From the NCBI RefSeq assembly GCF_002895485.1, contig NZ_AZRK01000044.1, positions 62,001 to 126,000 of the forward strand: a stretch of DNA of 64,000 bases, written 5' to 3'. The stretch comes from Petrotoga sp. 9PWA.NaAc.5.4. GTDB taxonomy: Bacteria; Thermotogota; Thermotogae; Petrotogales; Petrotogaceae. Both the position numbers and the translations under genes were made by a program. Below are positions 45,899-56,742 of this stretch, one piece after another (the stretch's first letter is position 1; each line of letters starts with the position of its first letter). The notes beneath the pieces are model-generated. The model had not been told where the DNA came from, made no database searches, and worked only from the letters and a program-made list of their open reading frames with translations.

Positions 45899-47204
45899 TG
45901 CTATTTTTAGACAAACCATAGTTTTTACAGCTGTAAGTATGGCTATCGTGTTAGCAATAGTTGTGGTAATCAGAGTAATTTTTATAGAATTTACGATCAG
46001 AAGTTATAATGAATTATATGTTTCTGAGTTGAATATCGGGACTATGAATAGAGAAAGAAGCGGACCCCCTCAAGATTCATTATCGTTACTTTATCAGTTG
46101 ATGCAAGATTCAAGTGTATTAAGAAGAAGCCTTCTTTCAAATAAAATAGTTATACTTGATGGAGTATTGATATCTGATCCTTATGGCTTGATCAAAGAAG
46201 GTTTTAAAATTCCTCGCTTGCCTTATCTCTATGAATACGATGGTCTATATTACATTTTTATAGGTGTGCCTATATTTGAATCTTCTTTTTTAATTGTCGG
46301 AAATCCTTCTCTTGAACTTACGGCACTTTTAAAGAGTTTTGAAAAGATTGTTATGGCAATATTATCTATCGGTGCCATCATTTCTCTCATAATTTCATAT
46401 TTTTTAGCTAAAAACACTCTAAAACCAGTTGTCAAAATTTCGGAACAAATATCTAAAATAGACGCAGATAATATAAACGAACGAATTCCTGAACAAGCTT
46501 CAGAAGAGTTCGATGTATTAGCAAAAAAGTTAAATTCTATGTTAGATAGAATAGAATATGCCTTTGAAATACAAAATCAATTTGTTTCGGATGTTTCACA
46601 TGAACTCAGAACTCCTTTAACATCAATTAATGGCTATATAAAAATGTTAAAAAGATGGGGTAAAAGTGATCCTCAAGTTATGAATGAAGCGTTAGACAGT
46701 ATAGAATCATCAAGTGAATATCTCAGAGATTTGGTTGAAAAACTTCTGTTGCTTACCAAGAGTGAATACAAAATTGAGAAAGAAGTTTTTGATATTTCTG
46801 AAGTGTTAGCTGATATTTTTGATTTCTTTAAGTTAGACCTTAAAGACTTTTCTGTAAAAGTGAATGGTGAAAGCTTTAAAGTTGAAACTTCGAAAGAGTA
46901 TTTATTCATAATATTAAAGGTTTTATTTGAAAATGCAATAAAATATTCGTCTGATAAAAAAGAGATAGAAATAACCTTAGATCCTTCACAGAAGAAAATC
47001 AGTATCAAAGACTATGGAATAGGTATAGAAAAAGAGAAATTAAAAAATATATTTGAAAGATTTTATAAAGCTGATCCTTCAAGATCTCAGAAAGGACATG
47101 GGTTAGGATTATCAATTGCTAAGAAATTGGCAGATACTCTTCATATAAAAATAAGTGTTGAGTCAGAAATGGGTAAGGGAAGTATATTCACGTTATCTTT
47201 TTGA
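45888..47204 (+). CDS. membrane sensor histidine kinase
   Basis: 438 residues. Two membrane helices (about 10-32 and 148-170) frame an extracytoplasmic sensor of about 115 residues without a recognised fold. A HAMP domain follows (about 170-225). The H box is DVSHELRTPL (near 236), the N box LFENAIKYS (near 348), and the G boxes DYGIGI and GHGLGL (near 376 and 405). GTG 45888 is the chosen start, within the end of the response-regulator gene and 4 nt after AAAGG. Confidence 0.94.
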   Translation: MKHSAIFRQTIVFTAVSMAIVLAIVVVIRVIFIEFTIRSYNELYVSELNIGTMNRERSGPPQDSLSLLYQLMQDSSVLRRSLLSNKIVILDGVLISDPYGLIKEGFKIPRLPYLYEYDGLYYIFIGVPIFESSFLIVGNPSLELTALLKSFEKIVMAILSIGAIISLIISYFLAKNTLKPVVKISEQISKIDADNINERIPEQASEEFDVLAKKLNSMLDRIEYAFEIQNQFVSDVSHELRTPLTSINGYIKMLKRWGKSDPQVMNEALDSIESSSEYLRDLVEKLLLLTKSEYKIEKEVFDISEVLADIFDFFKLDLKDFSVKVNGESFKVETSKEYLFIILKVLFENAIKYSSDKKEIEITLDPSQKKISIKDYGIGIEKEKLKNIFERFYKADPSRSQKGHGLGLSIAKKLADTLHIKISVESEMGKGSIFTLSF

Positions 47205-47251
47205 AGGAGAAAATTTAAAGTTAAATAGAGTAGATGCGTATGTACGCATAA

Positions 47252-47359
47252 GTAATAATTTTTGAAAATATGGAACGGGTCTTTAGAGCACAGTTCCTCC
47301 TTTTTTTTGCTCGAAGTATTGACCAAGTTAAAAAAAAATGATAGTTAGTAAGTATTAGA
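47252..47359 (+). repeat. degenerate copy of the dispersed repeat
   Basis: Only faint landmarks remain: AACGGGTC, an AGAGCACAGTTCCTCC stretch at the place of the G-rich hairpin, then CCAAGTTAAA. A separate palindrome ATGCGTATGTACGCAT lies just upstream (47234-47249). Confidence 0.4.
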
Positions 47360-47535
47360 TAGAAACTTTAAAAATGAGGATTTTTGAAAATAAGCATTTG
47401 ACTTTAAACGGGTCCAGGGCACAGCCCTCTCCCCATTGCTTGGCTACATGTAGCGAAAAAGTTAAAGAAATTCATATTTTGTGAAGATTAGGGTGAAAGA
47501 GGTGCTTTATAAAAAATTTAACGTTAAAACATATA
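47360..47535 (+). repeat. dispersed 5'-UTR repeat, first of two tandem copies
   Basis: Nearly full-length but without its own 3' CTAAAG end. It runs directly into the 5' TAGGGAC of the next copy. The palindrome TTGGCTAC-AT-GTAGCGAA has one mismatch, and the G-rich hairpin is AGGGC-ACA-GCCCT. Confidence 0.85.
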
Positions 47536-47739
47536 TAGGGACTTTAAAAATGAGAAATTTCTAAAAATAAGTATTTAACTTTAAAATGGGTCCAGGGCGG
47601 AGCCCTCCCCCCTTTCCTTGGTAAAAGTACCGAAAAACTAAAGAAATTAAGGATTAGGGAGTATTAGAGCTGATGGGGTATTTTGTAAAAAAATCGAATC
47701 TAAAAAATACATATAATAAGGATTTTGTAATTTCTAAAG
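47536..47739 (+). repeat. dispersed 5'-UTR repeat, second of two tandem copies
   Basis: Full-length with both ends. The palindrome is of the GGTA/TACC class (TTGGTA-AAAG-TACCGAA), and the G-rich hairpin is AGGGC-GGA-GCCCT. The tail AGTATTAAATAATTAG leads straight into AGGAGG, 32 nt before ATG 47772. Confidence 0.9.
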
Positions 47740-47771
47740 CGAGTATTAAATAATTAGTAGGAGGATTGCGA

Positions 47772-48905
47772 ATGATATATTTTGATAACAACGCTACAAC
47801 AAAGGTTGATGAGGAAGTTGCAGAAGTCATATTAAAATACATGACAAAATATTATGCGAATCCTAATTCTATACATAAATTTGGAGTAGAAGTTGAAAAT
47901 GATTTAGAAGAAGCTCGAGAAAATATTGCGAAGTTGCTAAAAGTTTCTGTGAACGAAATATATTTTACATCGTGTGCCACAGAGTCGATAAATTGGGTCT
48001 TAAGAGGTGTTGCCAAAGCGAATTCAAATCGTGGTAAACATATAATCACTTCATCTATAGAACATTCAGCAGTTATAAGTACATTAAAAGATCTTGAAAG
48101 ATTAGGATACGAGGTGACCTACTTAAAGGTTGATAAAAAAGGTATTGTGGAGCTTGAAGAACTTTCTAAAAGTATTAGAAAAGATACCATACTCGTTAGT
48201 TTAATGGCAGCAAATAACGAAATAGGTACTATTGAACCAATTAAAGAAGCTTACAAAATAGTGAAAGAAAAAAATAAAGAAGCGTATTTTCATATAGATG
48301 CGGTACAAGCCCTCGGAAAAATTCCTTTTGATTTAGAAATATATAAATGTGAATTTGCTTCTTTTTCTGCTCATAAGTTTCATGGTCCTAAAGGTGTTGG
48401 CATATTATACAAAAAAACAGGCTCTCGAATATTTCCTTTGATTACCGGCGGTAATCAGGAAAATGCTATGAGAGGAGGAACGCAAAACGTTGCTGGGATA
48501 ATAGGAACCTCTATTGCTCTAAAAAAATCTTGTGAGCATATTCCTTTTATGAATTCCGAGATAAAAGAAATTCGAAATATGCTCGCTAATGAATTGAAAA
48601 GTATGGGGGCGGAAATCGTAACACCGTTAGAGGATTCGGTACCAAATACATTGGCTGTTTTTTTCCCTAAAATTCGAGGAGATATTATAGTTAACGCTCT
48701 TTCTGAAGAAGAAATCTTTGTTTCAACGACTTCTGCGTGTTCGAGCAAGGTTAATTCTACAAGTAAAGTTATGAGAGAAATGGGGTACGATGAAGATTCA
48801 TCAAAAGGAATGATTAGAATAAGCCTTTCTTACTTAAATAATCATGAAGAAGTTCAAATATTTGTAAATAAGTTAAAAAATGTTTTGAAATTTTTGAATT
48901 ATTAA
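47772..48905 (+). CDS. cysteine desulfurase (NifS/IscS-like)
   Basis: 377 residues, PLP-dependent. It removes sulfur from cysteine for Fe-S clusters or thiolation. FDNNATT opens the protein; SIEHSA (near 94) and the PLP lysine in SFSAHKFHGPKG (near 200) are present. A persulfide Cys lies in TSACSSK (near 323), on a loop of the short, class I type. ATG 47772 has TAGGAGG 8 nt upstream. No IscU or ThiI partner is adjacent, so its specific role is open. Confidence 0.9.
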   Translation: MIYFDNNATTKVDEEVAEVILKYMTKYYANPNSIHKFGVEVENDLEEARENIAKLLKVSVNEIYFTSCATESINWVLRGVAKANSNRGKHIITSSIEHSAVISTLKDLERLGYEVTYLKVDKKGIVELEELSKSIRKDTILVSLMAANNEIGTIEPIKEAYKIVKEKNKEAYFHIDAVQALGKIPFDLEIYKCEFASFSAHKFHGPKGVGILYKKTGSRIFPLITGGNQENAMRGGTQNVAGIIGTSIALKKSCEHIPFMNSEIKEIRNMLANELKSMGAEIVTPLEDSVPNTLAVFFPKIRGDIIVNALSEEEIFVSTTSACSSKVNSTSKVMREMGYDEDSSKGMIRISLSYLNNHEEVQIFVNKLKNVLKFLNY

Positions 48906-48921
48906 ATTTTTAATGTATAAT
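48894..48921 (+). promoter_or_regulatory. promoter of the yicC-remA-gmk-rpoZ operon
   Basis: TTGAAT (48894-48899, in the end of the desulfurase gene) and TATAAT (48916-48921) are 16 nt apart, about 22 nt before yicC. Confidence 0.6.
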
Positions 48922-48943
48922 ATATAAAAAGGGGGGTATAAAA

Positions 48944-49822
48944 ATGAGAAGTATGACTGGTTATGGGAGATTATCAAAAAATATTGGTGATTATGGTTAT
49001 AATTTAGAAATTAAATCTTTAAACTCTAGAACTTTAAACATCAATACTTTTCTTTCACCTATTTTTTCTCCTATGGAGATAAATATCCAAAATTTTCTAA
49101 AAAAGTATTTTAAAAGAGGAAGCTTAAAAGTATTTGTAGATATAAAATTTTTAAAAACAGATGATGTTGTGGATGTTGATGTCGGGTTGGCAAAATCTTA
49201 TTATAATGCTTTAAGTGGTCTGGTTAGTCAACTTCATTTAACAGATGATGTAAGCTTAGATATACTTTTGAAATTTAAAGATATTGTCAAAATTTCAATA
49301 AATGAAAGTGTGATTGAAGAAGCATGGAAAGGATTGGAAGAAATGCTAAAAGAAGTATGCGAAGTAGTTATTTCTTATCAAAAAGAGGAAGGAGAACATT
49401 TAAAAAAAGTTATATCTGAATATTTAGAAGATACTCAAGAAATTGTAGATAATATTTCAGAAAATTCTTCAAAAATGAAAGAAACTTACAGGGAAAAAGT
49501 AAGGAATAATCTTACAACTTTATTGGATAATTTTGATGATTTAGATGAAAAAAGGATAGAAATGGAAATAACGCTTTTAGCTGAAAGATCAGATATATCA
49601 GAGGAAATAGAAAGATTGAACAGTCATATAAATAGGTTTAAAAGATTTATTGAAAGTGAAGAAGATAGTATAGGACAAGATTTAGATTTTATTTGTCAAG
49701 AAATGCATAGAGAGTTTAATACAATAGCTGCAAAGTCGAAACTTTTACAGATAACAAATTTTTCTCTTGAAGGAAGATCTTTGGTAAACAAAATTCGCGA
49801 ACAAGTCCAAAATATTCATTAA
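48944..49822 (+). CDS. yicC: YicC family protein
   Basis: 292 residues. The N-terminus MRSMTGYGR is diagnostic. The C-terminal half is helical, with DLDFICQEMHREFNTIAAKS near 245. Members act as stress-linked endoribonucleases and promote small-RNA decay in E. coli. The order yicC-remA-gmk-rpoZ is conserved across many bacteria and supports the call. GGGGGG precedes ATG 48944. Confidence 0.93.
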   Translation: MRSMTGYGRLSKNIGDYGYNLEIKSLNSRTLNINTFLSPIFSPMEINIQNFLKKYFKRGSLKVFVDIKFLKTDDVVDVDVGLAKSYYNALSGLVSQLHLTDDVSLDILLKFKDIVKISINESVIEEAWKGLEEMLKEVCEVVISYQKEEGEHLKKVISEYLEDTQEIVDNISENSSKMKETYREKVRNNLTTLLDNFDDLDEKRIEMEITLLAERSDISEEIERLNSHINRFKRFIESEEDSIGQDLDFICQEMHREFNTIAAKSKLLQITNFSLEGRSLVNKIREQVQNIH

Positions 49823-49875
49823 TAAAAAATGGATTTTTTTTAATTTTCCTCATTTCGTAATGGGAGGTGCTCTTT

Positions 49876-50169
49876 ATGTATGGATTAATTAACATCGGTT
49901 TTGGAAATGTTGTAGTAGGTGATAGAGTTATCGCTATAGTGAACCCGAGTTCTCAGCCATTAAAGCGGTTAAAAGAGATTGCAGATCAACAAGGGAAACT
50001 GTTGGAAGTCAACCACGGTAGAAAAACAAGGGCCTTTATAATTACTGACTCAGGACACGTTATATCAAGTGCGATTCAACCCGAAACTATAACGAATAGG
50101 TTTTTGCAAAATTTTTACGATATAGAAAAGGCTTTAGATAAAATAAGAAAGGAAACTTCCGAAAAATGA
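49876..50169 (+). CDS. remA: RemA/DUF370 DNA-binding regulator
   Basis: 97 residues. [14 protein letters not shown] and the ETITNRF segment near residue 76 match the RemA family. In Bacillus RemA binds DNA as a ring and activates matrix and osmoprotectant genes. ATG 49876 has GGGAGGTG 7 nt upstream; the GTG inside that site was rejected. It is coupled to gmk through ATGA. Confidence 0.88.
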   Translation: MYGLINIGFGNVVVGDRVIAIVNPSSQPLKRLKEIADQQGKLLEVNHGRKTRAFIITDSGHVISSAIQPETITNRFLQNFYDIEKALDKIRKETSEK

Positions 50170-50786
50170 CGGGGCTATTATATGTTGTTAGCGGCCCATC
50201 TGGAGCAGGAAAATCAACGCTAATAAAAAACGCATTGAATAGTTTAAATGGTTTTTCTTTTTCTGTTTCATATACTACACGAGCAAAAAGGGAAGGAGAA
50301 ATAGACGGTAAAGACTATTTTTTCGTAAGTTTAGAAACTTTTATGAAGATGAGGGAAAACAATGAATTTTTGGAATGGGCAAAAGTGCACGGAAATTATT
50401 ACGCTACTTCGAAAAGCTTTGTGGAAAGAAGTTTACAAGAATGTAAAGGAGTAGTTTTAGATGTTGATGTACAAGGAGCTCTTAATATAAAAAGTAGATA
50501 TCCTAAAGCTACCTACATTTTTATTTTACCTCCATCACCCAAGGATCTTGAAGAAAGGTTAAAAAAGAGAGGTACTGAAACGGAAGATTCTATTGAAACA
50601 AGGTTAAAAGATGCTGAGTCAGAAATATCTCAAATAGATATTTTTGATTATATTTTAGTAAATTATGAAATTTTAGAAGCTACTAAACAATTGATGTCGG
50701 TTTTGGTAACCCAACAATTAAAAAAAGAAAATTTTAAAGAAAGAGACTTCAACTTCTCTTTTTTCAAAAAAGGAGTGATGTTTTAA
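50166..50786 (+). CDS. gmk: guanylate kinase
   Basis: 206 residues. It phosphorylates GMP to GDP. Walker [11 protein letters not shown] lies at residues 9-18. [20 protein letters not shown] near 37-56 binds GMP, and [10 protein letters not shown] near 101 follows. The ATG overlaps the remA stop, and the stop overlaps rpoZ by one base, giving a tightly coupled operon. Confidence 0.96.
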   Translation: MTGLLYVVSGPSGAGKSTLIKNALNSLNGFSFSVSYTTRAKREGEIDGKDYFFVSLETFMKMRENNEFLEWAKVHGNYYATSKSFVERSLQECKGVVLDVDVQGALNIKSRYPKATYIFILPPSPKDLEERLKKRGTETEDSIETRLKDAESEISQIDIFDYILVNYEILEATKQLMSVLVTQQLKKENFKERDFNFSFFKKGVMF

Positions 50787-51016
50787 TGAGTTTAGATATT
50801 AATTTTGATAAAATCTTAAAAAAAGTGAGATTCAAGTATGCTGTTCCCATCATAGCTGCAAAAAGAGCAGAAGCGTTGAGGAATTTAGATGAATTGAACG
50901 GTATAGAGGAAAGAAAAGATTATGTCTCAATAGCTTTAAAAGAATTAGAAAGTGGGAAAATAACCGTTAAAAATCTTTCAAAACTTGAAAATGATGCAAA
51001 AATATTAGAAGACTAA
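50786..51016 (+). CDS. rpoZ: RNA polymerase omega subunit
   Basis: 76 residues. VPIIAAKRAEALR near residues 21-33 and ALKELESGKI near 50 match omega. It helps assemble beta-prime. Position directly after gmk is the usual one. A full repeat copy starts at its stop codon. Confidence 0.88.
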   Translation: MSLDINFDKILKKVRFKYAVPIIAAKRAEALRNLDELNGIEERKDYVSIALKELESGKITVKNLSKLENDAKILED

Positions 51017-51214
51017 AAAAACGGAGATTTTTTTGAAAATAAGCTTTTGAATTTAAAATGGGTCCAGGGCGGAGCCCTCTCACCATCTCCTTAGCTACGC
51101 GTAGCGAAAAGTTAAAGAAATAGTCAGTTGGTCAAAATTAGAGTAGTGAAGGTATTTTTTGAAAAAACTAAACGTTAAAACATTTACAAAATCTGAGTTT
51201 TGTAATTTCTAAAG
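51014..51214 (+). repeat. dispersed 5'-UTR repeat between rpoZ and serS
   Basis: Full-length except for a worn 5' end. The palindrome is TTAGCTAC-GC-GTAGCGAA, and the G-rich hairpin is AGGGC-GGA-GCCCT. The 3' half shares GGTCAAAATTAGAG-type sequence with the copies at 5810 and 57472. The 3' end is 33 nt before serS. Confidence 0.88.
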
Positions 51215-51247
51215 TGGGCAAAAGAAATGTATTGGGGAGGAAACTAA

Positions 51248-52522
<1,275 letters not shown>

Positions 52523-52536
52523 TAAGGACCAAAAAT

Positions 52537-53241
52537 ATGCCTAATGTTTTTTATGGTATAAAAGAAAATAATAACATTATTTTAGATGAAAGGGAAACTG
52601 CTCATTTAAAGGTTTTAAGAAAAATAGAAGGCGATTTAATAAAAGCTATAACTGGAGACGAATTTTTATATTATGCTAAAATTCAAAAATTAAATAAAAA
52701 AAAGACGATTTCACAAATTGTTAAACAAGAGTATTTAAATGAAAATTATAATCCTTACATTTCAATATATTTTGGTATGAGTAAATGGGACAGAACTCAT
52801 TTATTATTAGAAAAATTAGTAGAACTAAGAGTGAATGAGTTCAATGTATTTAAAGCTGAAAAATCTGAAACAAACTATAAAAGTTTAGAAAAATTTCAAA
52901 GAACTATCATAGAGGCTTGTAAGCAAACTGTTTATGCTAAAATTCCAAGTATAAAGATAGTAAATATAGAAGATATACCTAAAGAAAACACGATCATTCT
53001 TGATTTAATCGATAATAAAACATCTTTAAAAACATTTCTTCAAAGTCTAAAAACAAAAGCAATTAAAAACATAAACGTAGTTTTAGGACCAGATACAGGA
53101 TTTTCCGAAAACGAAAAGGATTTTTTTATAACAAATAACTTCGAAATTATTAACTTAGGTAAAAGTATCCTTAGATTTGAGACTTCGGCTATATATGTTG
53201 TGACTGCTTTAAATTATGAATTTGATAGATTAAATATATAA
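52537..53241 (+). CDS. rsmE: 16S rRNA m3U1498 methyltransferase
   Basis: 234 residues. A PUA-like N-terminal domain (HLKVLRKIEGD near 24) precedes a SPOUT-fold knot domain with VLGPDTGFSENE (near 187) and LGKSILRFETSAI (near 209), which bind S-adenosylmethionine. The enzyme modifies U1498 of 16S rRNA. It follows serS by 14 nt. Confidence 0.9.
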   Translation: MPNVFYGIKENNNIILDERETAHLKVLRKIEGDLIKAITGDEFLYYAKIQKLNKKKTISQIVKQEYLNENYNPYISIYFGMSKWDRTHLLLEKLVELRVNEFNVFKAEKSETNYKSLEKFQRTIIEACKQTVYAKIPSIKIVNIEDIPKENTIILDLIDNKTSLKTFLQSLKTKAIKNINVVLGPDTGFSENEKDFFITNNFEIINLGKSILRFETSAIYVVTALNYEFDRLNI

Positions 53242-53260
53242 TTGGGGGGCGAGATTCTTT

Positions 53261-54097
53261 ATGGAAGAATGGCTTTCAACTGCTTTAAATTTTATTATAA
53301 GGATCGCAATAAGTGTAGCAATTATTTTTGTTGCGAGATATATAGGGAAAGTAGTCTATAGAATAATAATAAGCACAGCAGAAAAAAGAGGCCATATAAC
53401 ACTCCAGTACAAAAATTCTTTAATGACAATGATAAATATTGCTATGTACACATTAGCGGGATTTGTGATTATATCTGTCATATTTACAAATTTAAGCGCT
53501 TTTTTAGCCGGTTTAGGGATAGGAGGTATTATAGTAGCTTTTGCTGTACAGGAACCCTTAGGTAATTTAATATGTGGTTTTTTAATTATGATGAATCACT
53601 TAGTTGTTGATGGAGAAGCTGTAGAAATAAATGGTATTTCCGGATCGGTGGAAGAAATAAATATAAACCATGTAGTGATTAGAACATGGGACGGTAGAAA
53701 AATTAACTTGCCAAGTAAAGAAGTTTGGTCAAGTAAAATAATACATTATTGGCCAAGCGATATAAGGAGAAATGAAATAAAAGTTGGAGTTTCTTATTCA
53801 TCTGATTTGGAAAAAGTAGTAAAAGTTTTAAACGAAGCCGTTCAATCTGCTCAATTAGTGCACATAGACGATGATCATCAGCCCTTGATAGTTTTTGACA
53901 GTTATGGAGATTCATCGATTAATTTTATCGTAAGATTTTGGGCAAAAAGAGAAAACTTTATTAATTCATCCTTGGATGTTGCAAAAACCATAAAATTAAA
54001 ATTTAAAGAAAACGATATAGAAATACCTTTCACTCAAATAGACTTACATGTTCGAGATGTTAATCCAGACATAGTTCAAAATAGCAACAAAATTTAA
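53261..54097 (+). CDS. mscS: small-conductance mechanosensitive channel, MscS family
   Basis: 278 residues with three membrane helices (about 5-25, 48-70, 78-105). The pore helix AFLAGLGIGGIIVAFAVQEPLGNLICG lies near 83-109. A beta domain (GEAVEINGISGSVEEI near 119) and a C-terminal alpha/beta domain follow. It releases solutes on hypo-osmotic shock, which fits with osmolyte synthesis elsewhere in the window. GGGGGG precedes ATG 53261. A terminator follows. Confidence 0.92.
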   Translation: MEEWLSTALNFIIRIAISVAIIFVARYIGKVVYRIIISTAEKRGHITLQYKNSLMTMINIAMYTLAGFVIISVIFTNLSAFLAGLGIGGIIVAFAVQEPLGNLICGFLIMMNHLVVDGEAVEINGISGSVEEININHVVIRTWDGRKINLPSKEVWSSKIIHYWPSDIRRNEIKVGVSYSSDLEKVVKVLNEAVQSAQLVHIDDDHQPLIVFDSYGDSSINFIVRFWAKRENFINSSLDVAKTIKLKFKENDIEIPFTQIDLHVRDVNPDIVQNSNKI

Positions 54098-54108
54098 AGT
54101 TATAAATC

Positions 54109-54136
54109 AAAAAGGCGGATTTATCCGCCTTTTTAT
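54109..54136 (+). terminator. terminator after mscS
   Basis: AAAAAGGCGGAT and ATCCGCCTTTTT pair over 12 bp with loop TT, 11 nt after the stop. It separates the housekeeping operon from the flagellar operon. Confidence 0.9.
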
Positions 54137-54212
54137 TTAATAAATTTAATAATAGTATTTTTAGGAATTTCATATTTTGTTAAAGAAGAATTGTATTAGG
54201 AGGATAAATTTA

Positions 54213-54896
54213 ATGGCTGACGAAAAAAATAAGAAGGAAAAAACAAAAAGAAAACATCGTAAACTGTGGAGATTTTTAATAATCGCTTTTATTGTAGCAA
54301 TATTTTTGCTCGGATTTGGTTATATTTATTTCGAATATTCACGGCTTTCTTATTTTAATCTGAATTTACAAAATAGTTGGAGAAGTTATCTCGCATATTT
54401 AATCGATTTCGTACCAGGTTTGAGAAATCTATCAAAGTACGAATACTTGGAAATTGGTGACCCTCTTTATCTTCAAAAAGAACTTTTAGATATGCGATTT
54501 CAGTCTTTAAGAGACGAAAGAGAACAATTAGCAACACAAAAACAAGAGCTTGAAACATTACTTTCAAGAATATCTCAAGAAAGTGAGAAACTGATGATGC
54601 AAAGAGAGGAACTTGATAAACTAAGCAAAGAATACGAACAAAAAATTGCAGAATTCAACGATTATAACAATCGAATAGCAACATTAGGCACGTGGTTGTC
54701 AAGGTCAACTCCTCAACAAATTGCTAACGCACTTGTAAGAGAAGAAGTTAGTGTAGAGTTACTTGTAGATACATTGATGACGTTAGAATCTAAAGCTGCT
54801 GCGGAAATTCTTCAGGCTATTGCTTTAGTTAATCCACAAAAAGCAGCAGAAATAATTGCGAAGATGGGGGAAAAAGGAAGAAATGTCTTTAAATAA
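54213..54896 (+). CDS. MotE-like (YlxF) flagellar protein
   Basis: 227 residues. A basic N-terminus and one membrane helix (about 20-42) are followed by a coiled coil (about 100-155). A C-terminal helical domain of MgtE_N type ends the protein (LESKAAAEILQAIALVNPQKAAEIIAKMG near 193-221, a landmark). This layout and its place just before fliK match MotE, a stator-associated chaperone. ATG 54213 follows AGGAGG by 7 nt. It overlaps fliK by 14 nt. Confidence 0.8.
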   Translation: MADEKNKKEKTKRKHRKLWRFLIIAFIVAIFLLGFGYIYFEYSRLSYFNLNLQNSWRSYLAYLIDFVPGLRNLSKYEYLEIGDPLYLQKELLDMRFQSLRDEREQLATQKQELETLLSRISQESEKLMMQREELDKLSKEYEQKIAEFNDYNNRIATLGTWLSRSTPQQIANALVREEVSVELLVDTLMTLESKAAAEILQAIALVNPQKAAEIIAKMGEKGRNVFK

Positions 54897-56742
54897 TTTA
54901 TTAATATCAAGTGATCAGATAAAAACTCCTTTATTACAAAAAAGTAATATAACTAACATAGATTCTGCACCAACTGGGAACGATATTTCAAAACCCACTT
55001 TTAACTCTTTTGAAAAAAGTTTATTGTCTGCTTATAATTCTAAAAAGAATATTAAAGATAGTATTACATTATACGATAAAAATGAGAAACTAATTATAGA
55101 GGAAATAGAATTATTTGATATTACAAGTATTTTTAAAGGATTTAAAAACTTGAAAGTTGACTTAAAAGAAAGCAAAGAAGGTATTTATATTTTGAATACC
55201 AACGAAGATAAAGAAATAAAGTTTTCCATTAGTTTTGAGAAGTTTTTAAACTTGATAAATAAAAGCCTCAACGATAAAAATATTGAGACTAATGAAAGTT
55301 TGTTGCTAAAGAAAGCAGAATTAATATTAAAAGAAAATAAAGATAATCTATCACACCAAGAAAAAGATATTTTATCAAAAGCTCTAACAATATTGATCGA
55401 TGAAAGCTTTAAAACTCTCATAGATAACTTTAATGAAGGAAAACAGGTACCTGAGGATTTCATAGATTTTTTCGAAAATATCGGTGTAGATATTAAAATA
55501 ATTGATTTAAAGACTAAAGATCAATCAAAAATAAAGTTATTGGTTTTGGAAAAAGAAAACAAAAGGGTTATTATCCCACAAAATACAAGATCGGATATCT
55601 CTGACAAAGGAATCCTTGTTAAATTAGAGCAGCAAGATATAAACCAAAAAAACTTAGAAGATATGTTTAAAAAGCAAGACCAACCAAATTATTTACCAAA
55701 GGAAACTGCAATTTTTGAAAAAGGACTTTTACAGGAAAAAGATTTTAATGTTTTGAGTAATTTAAATTCTAAAAAAGAAGTTGCTTTTAATAGCCAAACT
55801 GAAAAAGTAAGCAATCAAAAAATAGTTGATAATTACCTGCTATTTTCAAAAGAATCTTTTAAAAATTTTATCAATTCATCTGAAACAGAGAATAATTTTT
55901 TAATGTATTTTCTAAACGATCAGGGAAAAGAGAAGTATACAAAGAATAATTACAATGAAGAAAAAAATCCAAAAAGCATCATTAATCAAGTAAGTTTATT
56001 ATCTCAGGACATGTCTAATAAAAGCAAAGTTGATAGCATAAACCAAACCAATGAAGAGAGTTCTCAGAATACCAACAACTTGTTAGAAGAAAAAAGAAGT
56101 TTTTATTTAAATAGTTATGACATTAGAAAAAATGCTTATATAGAAAAAGAAAGATTCGAAAAATTTACTTACAATTTAGAACAAAAATTAGAGAAAGTCA
56201 ACGATGCAAAAAATATAAACTTTAACAATTCAATTAATTTTGAAAAAAATAGTGCATCTATTCAAGATGTGAATTTTAATAGAAATATGAACTTAAAAAA
56301 TACTGTACAAACTAATTTACCTACTATAAATTTGAACGAATTAAATTCGCAAATAAAGGATATTGTTGTAACAAAAAACACTCAAACTTTTATTAACGAA
56401 AGTTTTTCAGTCAAAGTTTCCCCTCCTAATTTAGGAAAAGTAGATTTTCAAATAATAAAAAGCGGAGAATCCATTACGATTAACATTGTAACTGAGAATG
56501 AGAATTCGAAATCTATTATTTCAAAAACAATACAATCTTTGGTTGGAAATTTGAGAGACGAAGGGTATCAACCTGTAAATATAAAAATAAACGTAGAACA
56601 GGAACAAAATTATTTGAATACTCCAAATCAACATAAACAAGAACAACAAAATCAAGAAAAAAAAGAACACGATGAAAATCAAGAAGAAGATAATTTGAAA
56701 TATGAATTTGTAGAATATTTAAGAGGTGATTTAAATGCTTAA
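54883..56742 (+). CDS. fliK: flagellar hook-length control protein
   Basis: 619 residues. Most of the chain is Asn-, Lys- and Ser-rich and poorly conserved, as usual in FliK, where it acts as a molecular ruler. The conserved C-terminal domain (about 500-570) has FSVKVSPPNLGKVDFQI, followed by IISKTIQSLVGNLRDEGY. FliK switches export from hook to filament proteins. ATG 54883 has AAGGAAG upstream. It overlaps both neighbours. Confidence 0.85.
   Translation: MSLNNLLISSDQIKTPLLQKSNITNIDSAPTGNDISKPTFNSFEKSLLSAYNSKKNIKDSITLYDKNEKLIIEEIELFDITSIFKGFKNLKVDLKESKEGIYILNTNEDKEIKFSISFEKFLNLINKSLNDKNIETNESLLLKKAELILKENKDNLSHQEKDILSKALTILIDESFKTLIDNFNEGKQVPEDFIDFFENIGVDIKIIDLKTKDQSKIKLLVLEKENKRVIIPQNTRSDISDKGILVKLEQQDINQKNLEDMFKKQDQPNYLPKETAIFEKGLLQEKDFNVLSNLNSKKEVAFNSQTEKVSNQKIVDNYLLFSKESFKNFINSSETENNFLMYFLNDQGKEKYTKNNYNEEKNPKSIINQVSLLSQDMSNKSKVDSINQTNEESSQNTNNLLEEKRSFYLNSYDIRKNAYIEKERFEKFTYNLEQKLEKVNDAKNINFNNSINFEKNSASIQDVNFNRNMNLKNTVQTNLPTINLNELNSQIKDIVVTKNTQTFINESFSVKVSPPNLGKVDFQIIKSGESITINIVTENENSKSIISKTIQSLVGNLRDEGYQPVNIKINVEQEQNYLNTPNQHKQEQQNQEKKEHDENQEEDNLKYEFVEYLRGDLNA

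Noticed and set aside
47234-47249. Palindrome ATGCGTATGTACGCAT as an operator of the two-component system
   Set aside because: It lies after the histidine-kinase stop and no second copy was found near the genes it might control.
51017-51247. A T-box leader before serS
   Set aside because: No T-box core motif or specifier stem is present; the leader is a repeat copy.
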